NCBI GenBank assembly: GCA_028583415.1
Contig: CM053276.1
Span: 63,779,510 to 63,843,509 of the forward strand
Source: Protea cynaroides
Lineage: Eukaryota > Streptophyta > Magnoliopsida > Proteales > Proteaceae
Direction of reading: 5' to 3'
Length of the DNA: 64,000 bases
A program made the translations under genes and the position numbers. Positions 11,287 through 22,975 of this stretch are shown one piece after another; positions within the stretch are counted from its first letter, which is position 1, and every line of letters begins with the position of its first letter. The notes beneath the pieces were generated by a model. The model searched no databases. It was not told the origin of the DNA and worked only from the letters and a program-made list of their open reading frames with translations.

Positions 11287-14079
11287 TGTCTGCACTCGGA
11301 ATCCCTTACTAACTCAGATTCTTCTTGTGCCAGTTCTTAACATACCGACGGATTGAATACCCAATACCCAGCACAGACCCGATGGTGGCATCTGAGTCTT
11401 AGGTAAAATACTATTTAAATCCTAGGGAATTGATCATTATGGCAGGTCCTAGGTGACCCATTACGCATCCCAAAGCATCTGGTTCAACTGGCTGACCAAA
11501 TGGCCATATTTTGGCCTAATTGGATTCTTTGCAGGTTGATGCATCACCCAATTATCAGCATCTGATTGAGTCCGAGTATCCATTACTTTCTCTCCACGAG
11601 CTCTATAAATAAGGAGGTAAAGGCTCATTATTTCTCTCTTGGAACCTTGAGAGTGTAAGTGGGAGAAAAGAAGAAGTTAGAGAGAAGGAACTTCAAGCTC
11701 CAGACCCTAGCTTCGGTTCACCATTGGAGGTAAGTCCGCACCTTTCTCTCTCTTTCTTTGGTGATTGAATGGAAGACCAATGGTGGTTGTCCACCATTAA
11801 TGGTCTCCATTAATGGAGACCAACTTTAACCTAAAAATTAGGTTTTTTCCTTCCCTCTACGAATGGAGATGGTTATGGGGTCTTAAAGACTCCCATTTGC
11901 CATATTAATGGTGGGTAAATGATTCCCACCAACCGAAGTAAGGTGGGGTTTAAGGGGGAATCAAAATCCCCAAAGAATGGAGACCAACCGTGTTGGTGCC
12001 TAATTTTTGGGCACGACCGGAGGATCAAATTAGAGGCTTGGTCTTGGCCCTACCTCCGAATGACTAAGACCATGCCTCTACCGAGGTAAATGCCTTAGTG
12101 GAATTGACCAAGTTTAATCGGAGGACCCTTCTAGAGGAATGACCCTGTAAGTGACCATCCCTCGGTTACCTCTAGGTCCAATTGATCTCAACCTCCGGAT
12201 AGACTTAATAATAAGTCAGAGGTAGTGCCGAATGATACACCACTCGACAAAGCCTTCGAATAACCTTATGGAAGCCTCCTATTATGACAGGTGCATATTC
12301 TAATGCGATCTGGATGGTAGGCCAGATGGTTGATCATCTGATTCTACCCTCTAATTCAGGGTAAATTGGAAAATACCTAAGTGTCAACCGGATGGTGATT
12401 TTGGATGGTATACCACCCGGATGTATCACCCAACTCTGGCTTTGTTGACCAGTATGCCTAGTTAAGATTATTGGGGACAACCGTTAAGCTCTCAGTTTAT
12501 CTTGGGACCCGTGTATGGACATGTAAGGCTTATCCATACTAATTAAAAGATATACAACCAACTAATGAAACTATCTACCTAAATAGGTAAATGAATTCGG
12601 GCAAGTAGAAGCCTTCTATCAGTTTCATAGTACAACAGCACTTATAGTGCTATCAGGTGAGGGGTCTGCTTTGTAGACTTAGGGCATTCATAACATGTCA
12701 ACATTATGCTTAGTAACATGTCTAGTTTATGCTTCATAACATGCCATCTAATATTTGTTATATCTGAGTATGCATTTGCATTATAACAACTATGTTTGGA
12801 TTGCATGTTATTTGGGTATGATGGTCGTGTAATGTGTTGGAGCATAATACACGAGCCATGTTGTTTTATGCTATTACCTTAGCGGGGACATGGTGGTCCA
12901 TCGGAGTAGTGCCAGGTATAGCTGCTAGGGTATAGCTTTCAATACTATGCATATGTTTGACCATGTATGATGGTGCAGTGGCATGTTGGAGCATGGGCAC
13001 ACGCATCATGTTGGATTTACTAGCACTTTAGCAGGGCATGGTGGTCCATTGGAGTGGTGCCAGGGATTTATGTTGGGGTTGCAGCTCTACTAAATTAATG
13101 TATATAATAGACATAGATGATGCCATTATCCAGTTTTCTACACCCTTTCCAATAGGGGTTTAGGTGTTAGTATAGACTCATACTTCTTTGGTCTGGGGCC
13201 TAATGGAATAATCAGATTGGCTTGGGGTCTCTTATGTTAGATAGGGCCTATGGTAAGAGGTGACAAACCTAAAGGGTCCAGGAACTGGAAGGGGGTTTGC
13301 TTGTAGAAGTTATTTAATGCCTTGGGATTGTATATTCCGCTTAGACTCTTTCCCGGTATATGAGAGTTGGAGGCTTAGGGACCATAGGTAGGACCAAAAG
13401 AACAGGTCGAATCTCAATATGATATCAAGTAGAAACATTACCCCTGAGACTTAATAATAAAATTGCATTTCATTTCATTATGTGAAGCATGCATGTGATA
13501 CTGGATTTTTCACTGAGCTGGGATGAGAGCTCACCATCATATCAATACTTCTTTTTAGATTCTGTTGTAGGTGAGTACTTTGTTGCAGATTTTATGGAGT
13601 CTCCATTAGCGAGCGTTGTCACTGGGATTGATGATATCTGTGGGGAGCACTGTGAGGGTTGCACTTGTAGCGACTGAGTCTACGCATGACGTAGCTCTCT
13701 CCTTATTCTTTCCCCTTAATCCATTCTGATTCTTTTGGTTGATAAGCGATGTGATCTATCAAAATAATGTTACAGATTTACTCTTTTGGTTTGACTATAT
13801 GTATATTTGATACAGTATTATTTTGTAGAGAAAGATGATGTGTAATTCATAACAAATGTATTTATGGTTATGATATCATTTTAGTTGCATCTGTCAATTA
13901 TTAATGCTTTTGCTATTATTATTTCTTGATCACTTGATTGTATGAATATTACTTGTGTAGACTATGGGATTTATATGGTAAAACACTGTGGTTATTGATC
14001 TTGGATGGATTCAGATTACTACAATGGTTGACCCAGATATCACACTTGATTCCCTAGAATGGACTATGACAACACTAGT
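11287..14079 (+). mobile_element. diverged Ty3/gypsy LTR (Del/Tekay-like arrangement)
   Basis: Probably starts TGTCTGCACTC at 11287, where the flanking internal sequence 'tctctagactttg' breaks off. A 'ctctataaataagg' TATA box lies at 11602-11613, and an 'actcactgagct...gagctcacc' block followed by 'tctttttagattctg' lies near 13505-13565. The LTRs at 38558-40945 and 46349-48791 share that order. It ends near 'ggactatgaca' at 14071 or is cut at 14079 by element 2. Internal duplications include 'tggtggtccattggagtggtgccagg' at about 12890 and 13040. No coding sequence. Confidence 0.5.
11604..11611 (+). promoter_or_regulatory. putative LTR TATA box
   Basis: TATAAATA, followed within ~70 bp by a purine-rich 'gagagtgtaagtgggagaaaag' leader, as in the other gypsy LTRs here. 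Confidence 0.5.
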
Positions 14080-16208
14080 TGTGAGGACAAAGATGGAAAT
14101 CTTTAGAAGTCGCCACCTAGATTTAGGTCTAGGACCTTAGAAATGTGAAATCTCACCCCAAGGTAAGACTTTGATTGACTCATGACCCTTAGATTGGAAT
14201 TCTGGTCCATCGAGATTGGGTAAGTGTCGGGTTACGGTTATGGGAAGGGGTTAGGCACCCAAACCGCCAGATCGAAATCGGTCTCCTATACCTTTCCTAT
14301 GCTAGACTCTATTTATTAAATTAAACCAAACCAAGTGGTTTGATATCATTGAACCGAATCAGTATCCATCGGATTGCCTACGTATACGGAATTATTCCAA
14401 AAATCAGGTTCACCATCGTAGTTCGGGTGTGATTAAAGTTTATGGATGTGATTTATGCTTGTGCATGATTAAGTTCATTGTTCAAGTTGAAATTTATGCT
14501 TGAATGGTTGAGAAATCCTATGGGTTAGGATCTGGATAATCCATGTGGACTGATAGATAGTCCTAGTGGATCTAAGAATAACCCCATTTGGGTTGAAATA
14601 TGGATAATCCATTCGGGTTGGAATATGGATAACCCTATGTGGGTCTATGGATAGTCCAAGTGGACTAAAAGTATGGGTAAATATCCTAGTGGATCTATGG
14701 ATAGTCCGAGTGGACTAAGGTAAATATCCTAGTGGATTTATGGATAGTCCAAGTGGACTAAGGGGTAAATATCCTAGTGGATTTATGGATAGTCCAAGTG
14801 GACTAAGGTGTGGATCCGAATTTGGGTTTCTCCCAAATAGCCTACGTATCCTAGGGTTTGACCTAGGAATCAGAATCCGCGTAGTTCGGGATATAACCTG
14901 TTCTAGGTTAGAAAGTGAGAACCTGTTCTAGGTTTGGGATTGAGAACCTATTCTAGGTTTAGGGTTTAGAACTTATTCTAGGTTTAGGGTTTGCCAAGGG
15001 GCAAATCGTCCTAAATTACCCTTTTCATTCCGAATTCTAATTTTGGAAGGTTTGGCAAGGCATTCTCTTTCTTCATTAAGATTTTTTTTATCATTCCCAT
15101 TATGCCCTTCCCAAGAATGTGGGTGCCTAAATGCACGTCCCCACACCTATGTTGTCTTCTAGAGGTGTGCATATATGGCGCTTTGACTAGGGTGTTGCAT
15201 AAAATAAGTTATTGCCAAAAAATAGAATATTCTATCTAGACATGGCACATAAAACATTTATGGCAAGAAAATCACATACAGTAAGATTGTTTAGAAATCT
15301 TTCAAATATGGCATGTATTGCAAATAAGGCAAGAGCCTATATGGCATGATCTAGTATGCTATCTTCTAAGCATGGCAAGATCCTAATTGCTATTTCTTTC
15401 CATATTTAGGGTTTTCTACCCTAATTATTATTTTATTTCTATTTTTTAGGATTTTCTACCCTAATTGTTACTTTCTTTCCATTTTAGGGTTTTCTACCCT
15501 AATTGTAATTTTATTTCCATTTTTTAGGGTTTCCTATCCTAATTGCTATTTTCTTTCCATTTTTAGGGTTTTCTACCCTAATTATTTTCTTTCCATTTTT
15601 AGGGTTTTCTACCCTAATTATTTTCTTTCCATTTTTAGGGTTTTCTACCCTAATTATTTTCTTTCCATTTTTAGGGTTTTCTACCCTAATTATTTTCTTT
15701 CCATTTTTAGGGTTTTCTACCCTAATTATTTTCTTTCCATTTTTAGGGTTTTCTACCCTAATTATTTTCTTTCCATTTTTAGGGTTTTCTACCCTAATTG
15801 TGACAATAAGCATTTAATATAGCATGTGAGCAAGTGTAGCAGACAAATATGGCAATAAACATGTGTATCATTCCAATCATGGCAATGTGATTATTTCAAT
15901 TATGGCAATGTGATCATTCCAATTATGGCAGTGTATGCATACGAGCATCTGAACATAGCATAACATCAAATATGGCATGTGAGAAACAACCAAAGCATAT
16001 GAGAATCAATCAAAACATGATGGAACACGCAGCAAGATGACAGCTTTGTTAGGCTGGACCAAAATGGGCACATAGGGCACTGTACTTACTCAAAAAATTC
16101 TTAAAATATATCCCTGGAAAGAAGACTCAGAGGCCAACATTTTGTCTCAAGGGAGATATTCCTAAAAGAGACCATAGGCAGGTCGAAAACATTCCCAAGT
16201 ACAGGCAA
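14080..16208 (-). mobile_element. left part of the 3' LTR of element 2
   Basis: Starts (plus) TGTGAGGACAAAG at 14080 and stays colinear with the element 1 LTR until 'agtacaggcaa' at 16208, where element 1 begins. It includes the 'gatagtccaagtgg' repeats and a homogeneous telomere-like minisatellite. It resumes at 36776 after element 1, but about 700 bp of LTR are missing between the two parts. Confidence 0.75.
15385..15805. repeat. 36-bp minisatellite with telomere-like hairpin motif
   Basis: About 12 units of 'agggttttctaccctaatt' followed by 'attttctttccattttt'. The last seven or so are nearly perfect at 36 bp. Because 36 is a multiple of 3, the minus strand is open here (15511-15813) and encodes an RVENPKNGKKII repeat, which I regard as non-coding. 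Confidence 0.9.
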
Positions 16209-16659
16209 TGTGAGGACAAAGATGGAAATATTTTGAAGTCGCCACCTAGATTTAGGTCTAGGACCTTAGAAATGTGAAATCTCACCCCAAGGTAAGACTT
16301 CGATTGACTCATGACCCTTAGATTGGAATTCTGGTCCATCAGAGATTGGGTAAGTGTCAGGTTACGGTTATGGGAAGGGGTTAGGCACCCAAACCGCCCG
16401 ATCGAAATCGGTCTCTTATACCTTTCCTATGCTAGACTCTATTTGCTAAGCCAAACCAAACCAAGGGGTTTGATATCATTGAACCGAATCCGTATCCATC
16501 GGATTGCCTACGTATCACGGAATTATTCCGAAAAATCAGGTTCACCATCGTAGTTCAGGTGTGATTAAAGTTTATGGATGTGATTTATGCTTGTGCATGA
16601 TTAAGTTCATTGTTCAAGTTGAAATTTATGCTTGAATGGTTGAGAAATCCTATGGGTTA

Positions 16660-16985
16660 GGATCTGGATAGTCCATGTGGACTGATAGATAGTCCTAGTG
16701 GATCTAAGAATAACCCTATTTGGGTTGGAATGTGGATAACCCATTCTGGGTTGGAATGTGGATAACCCTATGTGGGTCTATGGATAGTCCAAGTGGACTA
16801 AAAATATGGATAACCCTATTTGGGTTAAAAATATCGGGACAGGATGTCCTAGTGGATCTATGGATCCCGGTCCGTAGGGTTGGCCTAAAGTATGGGTAAT
16901 ATCCTGGTCCGGATCTATGGATAATCCGAGGAATCCTAGTGGATCTATGGATAGTCCAAGTGGATTAAGGTTGTGGATCCGAATT
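16660..16985. repeat. short repeats 'gatagtccaagtggacta' / 'taaccctatttgggtt'
   Basis: Irregular 20-40 bp units with internal inverted symmetry (tccaagtgga; aaccc...gggtt). Equivalent stretches occur at 14540-14815 and 31850-32110, and in reverse orientation at 62755-63050. Confidence 0.75.
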
Positions 16986-17510
16986 TGGGTTTCTCCCAAA
17001 TAGCCTACGTATCCTAGGGTTTGCCCTAGGAATCAGAATCCGCGTAGTTCGGGATGGATAACCTGTTCTAGGTTAATGATTGAGAACCTATTCTAGGTTT
17101 AGGGTTTAGAACCTATTATAGGTTTAGGGTTTGCCGAGGGGCAAATCGTCCTAAATTACCCTTTTCATTCTGAATTCTAATTTTGGAAAGTTTGGCAAGG
17201 CATTCTCTTTCTTTATTAAGATTTTATCATTCCCATTATGCCCTTCCCAAGAATGTGGGTGCCTAAATGCACGTCCCCACACCTACATTGTCTTCTAGAT
17301 GTGTGCATATATGGCAGTTTGACTAGGGTGTTGCATAAAATAAATTATTGCCAAAAAATAGAATATTCTATCTAAATATGGCACATAAAACATTTATGAC
17401 AAGAAATTCAAATACAGTAAGATTGTTTAAAAATCTTTCAAATATGGCATGTATTGCAAATAAGGCAAGAGCCTATATGGCATGATCTAGGCAAGACCCT
17501 AATTGCCATT

Positions 17511-18530
17511 ATCTTTCCATATTTAGGGTTTTCTACCCTAATTGTTATTTTCTTTTCATTTTTAGGATTTTCTACCCTAATTGCTACTTTCTTTCCATTT
17601 TGGGGTTTTCTACCCTAATTGTAATTTTATTTCCATTTTTTAGGGTTTTCAACCCTAACTGCTACTTTCTTTCCATTTTAGGTTTTCTACCCTAATTGTT
17701 ATTTTCTTTCCATTTTGGGTTTTCTACCACTCCATTGGTCACCCGTTATTTTCTTTCCATTTTAGGGTTTTCACCCTAATTGTATTTTCTTCCATTTTGG
17801 GGTTTTCTACCCTAATTGATTTTTTCCATTTTTGGGTTTTCAACCCTAATTGTTCCTTTCCATTTTAGGATTTTCTACCCTAATTGTGATTTTCTTTCCA
17901 TTTTAGGGTTTTCTACCCTAATTGTAACTTTCTTTTCATTATAGGGTTTTCTACCCTAATTATTATTTTATTTCCATTTTTTAGGGTTTTCTACCCTAAT
18001 TATTTTCTTTCCATTGGGTTTTCTACCCTAATTTTTCTTTCTCTTGGGTTTTCTACCCTAAATGTTACTTTCTTTCCATTTTAGGGTTTTATACCCTAAT
18101 TATTATTTTATTTCTATTTTTAGGGTTTTCTACCCTAATTGTTACATTCTTTCCATTTTAGGGTTTTCTACCCTAATTGTTATTTTATTTTCATTTTTTA
18201 GGGTTTTCTACCCTAATTGTTACATTCCTCCATTTTTATTCGGTTTCTACCCTAATTATTTTCCATAGGTTTCACCCAATTTTTTTTTCCATCTTAGGGT
18301 TTTCTACCCTAAATGTTACTTTCTTTCCATTTTAGGGTTTTATACCCTAATTATTATTTATTTTCATTTTTAGGGTTTTCTACCCAATTCATTTTAGGGC
18401 TACCCTAATTTCTATTTTTAGGGTTTTCTACCCTAATTGTTACATTCTTTCCATCTTAGGGTTTTGTAACCTAAATGTTATTTTACCTGTTTCCATTTTT
18501 TAGGGTTTTCTACCCTAATTGTGACAATAA
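17511..18530. repeat. hairpin minisatellite with telomere-like arms (~29 units of 33-37 bp)
   Basis: Each unit contains TTAGGGTTTTCTACCCTAA, a 7-bp perfect stem (TTAGGGT/ACCCTAA) around a 5-nt loop. A spacer of 'ttgttattttctttccatttt' type follows. The arms contain the plant telomere motif TTTAGGG/CCCTAAA once each, in opposite directions. Units vary in length and some are decayed. The array lies downstream of the LTR TATA box, so it should be in the transcript. Confidence 0.9.
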
Positions 18531-20015
18531 GCATTTAATATAGCATGTGAGCAAGTGTAGCAGACAAATATGGCAATAAACATGTATATCATTCCAATCA
18601 TGGCAATGTGATTATTTCAATTATGGCAATGTGATCATTCCAATTATGGCAGTGTATGCATACGAGCATCCGAACATAGCATAGCATCAAATATGGCATG
18701 TGAGAAACAACCAAAGCATATGAGAATCAATCAAGACATGATGGAACACGCAGCAAGATGACAGCTTTGTCGGGGCTGGACCAAAATGGGCACATAGGGC
18801 ACTGTACTTACTCAAAAAATTCTTAAAATATATCCCTGGAAAGAAGACTCAGAGGCCAACATTTTGTCTCAAGGAAGCTATTCCTAAAAGAGACCATAGG
18901 CAGGTCGAAAACATTCCCCAAGTACAGGCAAATACACTGGTCAGGTCTGTTCCAGATTTTTGACCAGTTGCACCATAAATTCCAAATAAAATTCTATTCT
19001 TAATGAAAATTAAATACAGACATATGTCTATGTAGATAACTATCTGATCTAAAATTTCATTAAGAAAAACAAGTTAAAACAGTATATTTTCTTTGTGAAA
19101 AATGACTCTTTTCAATCATGCAAATCAGCACATCATGACAGATCTGAAATCAAAGCTTTATGCACTTAAAAATTGATATCAATTCAACGAAAAATGGAAA
19201 AAATATGAAACCAGTGCCATTTTTTAGAAGACTTTCATGTCTAAAAAGTTCATGTTAAGTGGATTTTCTGATTATGGCCATAAAGTCTTTGTCTAGAGAC
19301 TTTCCGATGGAGGATTGCATTACATCCGAGAAAAATAGCAATGTCAAAGACAAATTGTTTGATATATTTCCCCAATTCCAAATGGAACGAAATTTTTAGG
19401 GTAGTCTTCTATCATATCAGAGAGACTCCCATAAAATTTTGGGCTTCAAAATCTTAGAAAAAATACATATGATGTACGTCCTAAGTTTGAACCCTAAATC
19501 TGGAATTTTCAGATCAGAAAATCACTTTATGAAATTTACAAAAAACATCAAACATCATTGTATATCAATCAAAAATTCATCATTGAATAGCTTAGACAAA
19601 TTATCATTCATGAAAAATGTTAGACATAGGCATCCTAACATTAACAAGCATGTAATAGAGCATTCATGATTGAGATTTCATGAAAATTAGCCTTTTTCAA
19701 GCAAAATTGGCATTCGGGCATTATAACGACCTCTAAATTTGTTTAGAGTACTAACCTTGGGCTCAAATCGAGCGAAACCGTTGATGAAGGGTGATTGGGG
19801 GTTGTATCAATCCCCTTTAAATGTGAATCCTCCTTTTCCTCTCTTCTGCTTCTTTCTCTCTTCTCTTTCTCTCTTTTCTTCTTCTCTTTTCTTTCTTTTC
19901 TCTTTTCTCTCTCTTTCTTTCTTCCTCTCTCACGTTTTCTCTCTCTCACTCACCTTTCTCTCTCTCACCCACGTTTCCCTCTCTCTCTGCTCTGGAAAAA
20001 AGGATCCTCCTCTTG

Positions 20016-20025
20016 CCTATTTATA
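20016..20025 (-). promoter_or_regulatory. LTR TATA box (minus strand)
   Basis: Reads TATAAATAGG on the minus strand. The same box recurs at 35132-35141 and 37112-37121 in identical context. Initiation would be expected about 30 bp to the left, in the purine-rich leader. Confidence 0.65.
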
Positions 20026-20125
20026 ATTTTTCACTCATTTTCTAAAAGATCCTTTTTTCTAAAATTTTTTTTTTTTCCTTTTTCTTTCCTTCCTTTTTTC
20101 TTTCTTTCTTTCTCCCTCTCTCTCT

Positions 20126-20153
20126 TTCACGTTTTCTTGCTAGAAAACGTGAA
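20126..20153. promoter_or_regulatory. 11-bp inverted repeat with ACGT core, upstream of the TATA box
   Basis: TTCACGTTTTC and GAAAACGTGAA flank a 6-nt loop, about 100-130 bp upstream of the minus-strand TATA box. The element 2 LTR has a 12-bp version at 37223-37250. In the 5' LTR of element 1 (around 35240) the right arm is decayed. Confidence 0.6.
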
Positions 20154-20645
20154 GGGGAATCTTTTCCCCCTTTTTCCTTTTTTTTTTTTTATTCCTCTCT
20201 TAAAACCGTGGCTCCTAAAAAAACCTAATTTTTCTCTTTCTTCTTTCCTTTTTTTTCTCCAAAGAAATCCTTTGGATTCTCTTAGAAAAAGGTCACGTTT
20301 TTTCTCTCTCCCTCTTTCCTTTTTTTTCTCAAAATCTTTTGGATTATCTCCAAAATCGAAATCCTCATTCTCTTCCACGTTTTTTTTCTCTCCCCTCTTT
20401 CCTTTTTTTTCTCAAAATCTTTTGGATTATCTCCAAAATCGAAATCCTCATTCTCTTCCACGTTTTTTCTCTCCCCTCTTTCCTTTTTTTCTCAAAATCT
20501 TTTGGATTATCTCCACAATTGAAATCTCCATTCTTTTCCACGTTTTTTCTCTCCCCTCTTTCCTTTTTTCTTCTAAAAAATCTTTTGGATTATGATTTAC
20601 ACATATATATTACACATATATATTTAATAACATACATACACATAC

Positions 20646-20657
<12 letters not shown>

Positions 20658-20731
<74 letters not shown>
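20658..20731. repeat. (TA)n microsatellite
   Basis: About 36 TA units preceded by 'catacatacata'. The counterpart in the other LTR is at 35767-35822. Confidence 0.95.
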
Positions 20732-20733
<2 letters not shown>

Positions 20734-21783
20734 TAATGTATATAATATATAGGGACGCCGACTTAGGTTGGTTGACAAACGATTTGAATTGAGTTGACTG
20801 GACTGATTGGAATTCACTGGGTTTCCTCTCCTTGTCATTTCACGGGTCATTTCCGCTGTCATCCCGCATGGAATTTTCCGATGGCCTCTATTCCAAATTT
20901 TTTGCGTTCATTTTGTAGAACATAAAAAATGAGAAATATAGGAACTTGAACCACCTCATTTGGAAGTAAAATGGTCAACTTATGAATTTTTGAAGTTTAA
21001 ACGGACCAATTACCGATAATTTGGTTGACCATTCTGCATGAGATCCTTCGGAGGCTTCTACCGGAAATATTTTACGTCCACTTTGTAGAGCACTAAAAAT
21101 GGAACATAATGAGACTTGGAATCACCGAATACCGATGTAGAACGGAAAAGATATGCGGCTTGAGTTCTGTGATAATTTTGCATGCAAGCTTGCATGGGAC
21201 CCCGGAGACTTCTACCCGGGATTTTTGCGTCCACTTTGTAGAACATCATGAATGAAGAATAATGGTCTTGAAATCATCTGAATCCGATGTAAAACGGGAA
21301 AGATATGAAGCCTTGAAGTTCTAACGATCATTTTGCATGCAAGTTTGCATGGGACCCACTGGCGACTTCTACCCGGGATTTTTTTACGTCCACTTTGTAG
21401 AACATCATGAATGAAGAATAATGGTCTTGGAATCATCTGAATCCGATGTCAGATGATCAAGATATGATGATTTGAAATTCAAGCAATCCGACTTAGGATA
21501 ATTTGCATGAAGGCCCCTGGGATTATTATTTTATAATAATTTCAGAAACCTCCCTTATATGTATCATCCGACTAAAATGATCATATCTTCCTCATTTGAT
21601 ATCAGAATTGAGCAATTCTGGTCTCGTTTCGAAGATAATTCTATGACCTATGCATCCATGCAGATAATAGCCCATGACCCTGTTGTGAGGATCAGTGGAG
21701 AATCACAAATCTTTGGGTTAAAGGTCTGAAACCTGCCATATTGGTTTACTTATGCCGAGGGTGGCAAAAATGGGGTGCTTACA

Positions 21784-21803
21784 GATGCCCCTCTTTAGCC
21801 GAG
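21784..21803 (-). promoter_or_regulatory. polypurine tract of element 1
   Basis: On the minus strand 'ggctaaagaggggcatc' ends exactly where the 3' LTR begins TGTAAG. The purine core is AAAGAGGGG. The counterpart at 9421 in element 3 reads AAAGAAAGGCATT. Confidence 0.7.
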
Positions 21804-22007
21804 ATTGTTATCAGTTGAAGGCTAAAGATAAAAGAACCACATTTTTGGGATATGAGTGACATTGTTTATTGGGCTGCACTTAGGGTATTTCTTCCTAAAC
21901 TGCCTACGTATTCTAAGGGTGTCCTAGAAATCAAGCCCAGAACGTAGTTCGACTGGCAAGAAGGTTTGCTCTTCTTGGAGAATTGATGAATGCTCTTCTT
22001 GTATGAA

Positions 22008-22565
22008 GCTAGGCTGTGAATACAAGGCTCATTTGTAGGCTGGGAACCTCTTCTTGCTGAGATGGAACTCATGATGCAAGGTACGTGCGGGCTTGGACCC
22101 GGCTTGATCCATTTATAGGCTGAAAGCTCTTCTTGTACGAAGCTAGGCTGTGAATACAAGGCTCATTTGTAGGCTGGGAACCTCTTCTTGCTGAGATGGA
22201 ACTCATGATGCAAGGTACGTGCGGGCTTGGACCCGACTTGATCCATTTATAGGCTGATAAACCTCTTCTTGTACGAAGCTAGGCTGTGAATACAAGGCTC
22301 ATTTGTAGGCTGGGAACCTCTTCTTGCTGAGGTGACTCATGATGCAAGGTATGTGCGGGCTTGGACCCGACTTAATCCATTTGTAGGCTGATAAACCTCT
22401 TCTTGTATGGAGCTAGGCTATGAATACAAGGCTCATTTGTAGGCTGGGAGCCTCTTCTTGCTGAGGTGGAACTCAATGCAAGGTATGTGCGGGCTTGGAC
22501 CCGGCTTGATCCATTTGTAGGCTGATAAACCTCTTCTTGTATAGAGCTAGGCTGTGAATACAAGG
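22008..22565. repeat. 134-bp tandem array (~4 units)
   Basis: 'gctaggctgtgaatacaagg' recurs at 22008, 22142, 22278, 22412 and 22546. The unit also contains 'cttcttgctgagatgg' and 'gcgggcttggacccg'. Element 2 retains only about one unit, split between 38453-38557 and 48792 onward by the gypsy insertion. Confidence 0.9.
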
Positions 22566-22689
22566 CTGATTGCATGAGCTTGGGCTCGGATTTTATTTGT
22601 TTGGATGGAAGACTTGATGTCTTCTCTGAGGCTCTTTTGATTGAGATTCTGATATTGTTTTTTCTGAATAAGCCAGGGCTCCGCATTTG

Positions 22690-22975
22690 ATTCACTTATA
22701 GGCTGAGATTGACTTGATCTTTGAATGAGTTAGGGCTCTAGATTCACTTATAAGCTGAGATTGACTTGATCTTTGAATGATCTAGGGCTCTACATTCGCT
22801 TATAGGCTGAGATTGACTTGATCTTTGGATGAGCTAGGGCTCCGCATTTGATTCCCTTGTGGGATGAGATTGACTTGATCTTTGGATGAGCTAGGGCTCT
22901 ACATTTGATTTACTAATAATCCGAGATTGATTTGAACTTTGGATGAGCTAGGGCTCTACGTTTGATTCTGAAATG
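22690..22975. repeat. 57-bp tandem array (~5 units)
   Basis: Units of 'gacttgatctttggatgagc' plus 'tagggctctacatttgattc' plus 'acttataggctgagatt'. The element 2 counterpart lies at 48945-49235. Confidence 0.85.

Larger units (their letters stand above)
19840..20600. repeat. polypyrimidine tract and ~82-bp tandem units of the LTR
   Basis: Long C/T-rich run on plus (G/A-rich in the element's sense). From about 20290 it becomes four units of about 82 bp, each containing 'cacgttttt', 'ctcccctctttcc' and 'caaaatcttttggattatctcc'. Long open frames here (19795-20595 +) are low-complexity Ser/Phe/Leu strings and not genes. Confidence 0.85.
16209..21783 (-). mobile_element. 3' LTR of element 1 (5575 bp)
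   Basis: TG...CA ended. Across about 950 bp of non-repetitive sequence (18900-19850 against 34015-34975) I saw one difference from the other LTR. In transcription order it holds (TA)n, ~82-bp pyrimidine repeats, the TATA box at 20016-20025, a polypyrimidine tract, a unique AT-rich block, the hairpin minisatellite at 17511-18530, 'gatagtccaa' repeats and the terminal box. The TATA position implies U3 of about 1.8 kb and R plus U5 of about 3.8 kb. Confidence 0.85.

Noticed and set aside
15511..15813. 100-codon minus frame made of an RVENPKNGKKII repeat
   Set aside because: A 36-bp minisatellite read in frame. No start context or family.
17511..18530. Interstitial telomere sequence
   Set aside because: The TTTAGGG motif occurs once per 33-37 bp unit and in alternating orientation, not as a head-to-tail heptamer array.
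19795..20595. 266-codon Ser/Phe/Leu-rich open frame
   Set aside because: Low-complexity translation of the LTR polypyrimidine tract. Shadow frames are open on both strands.
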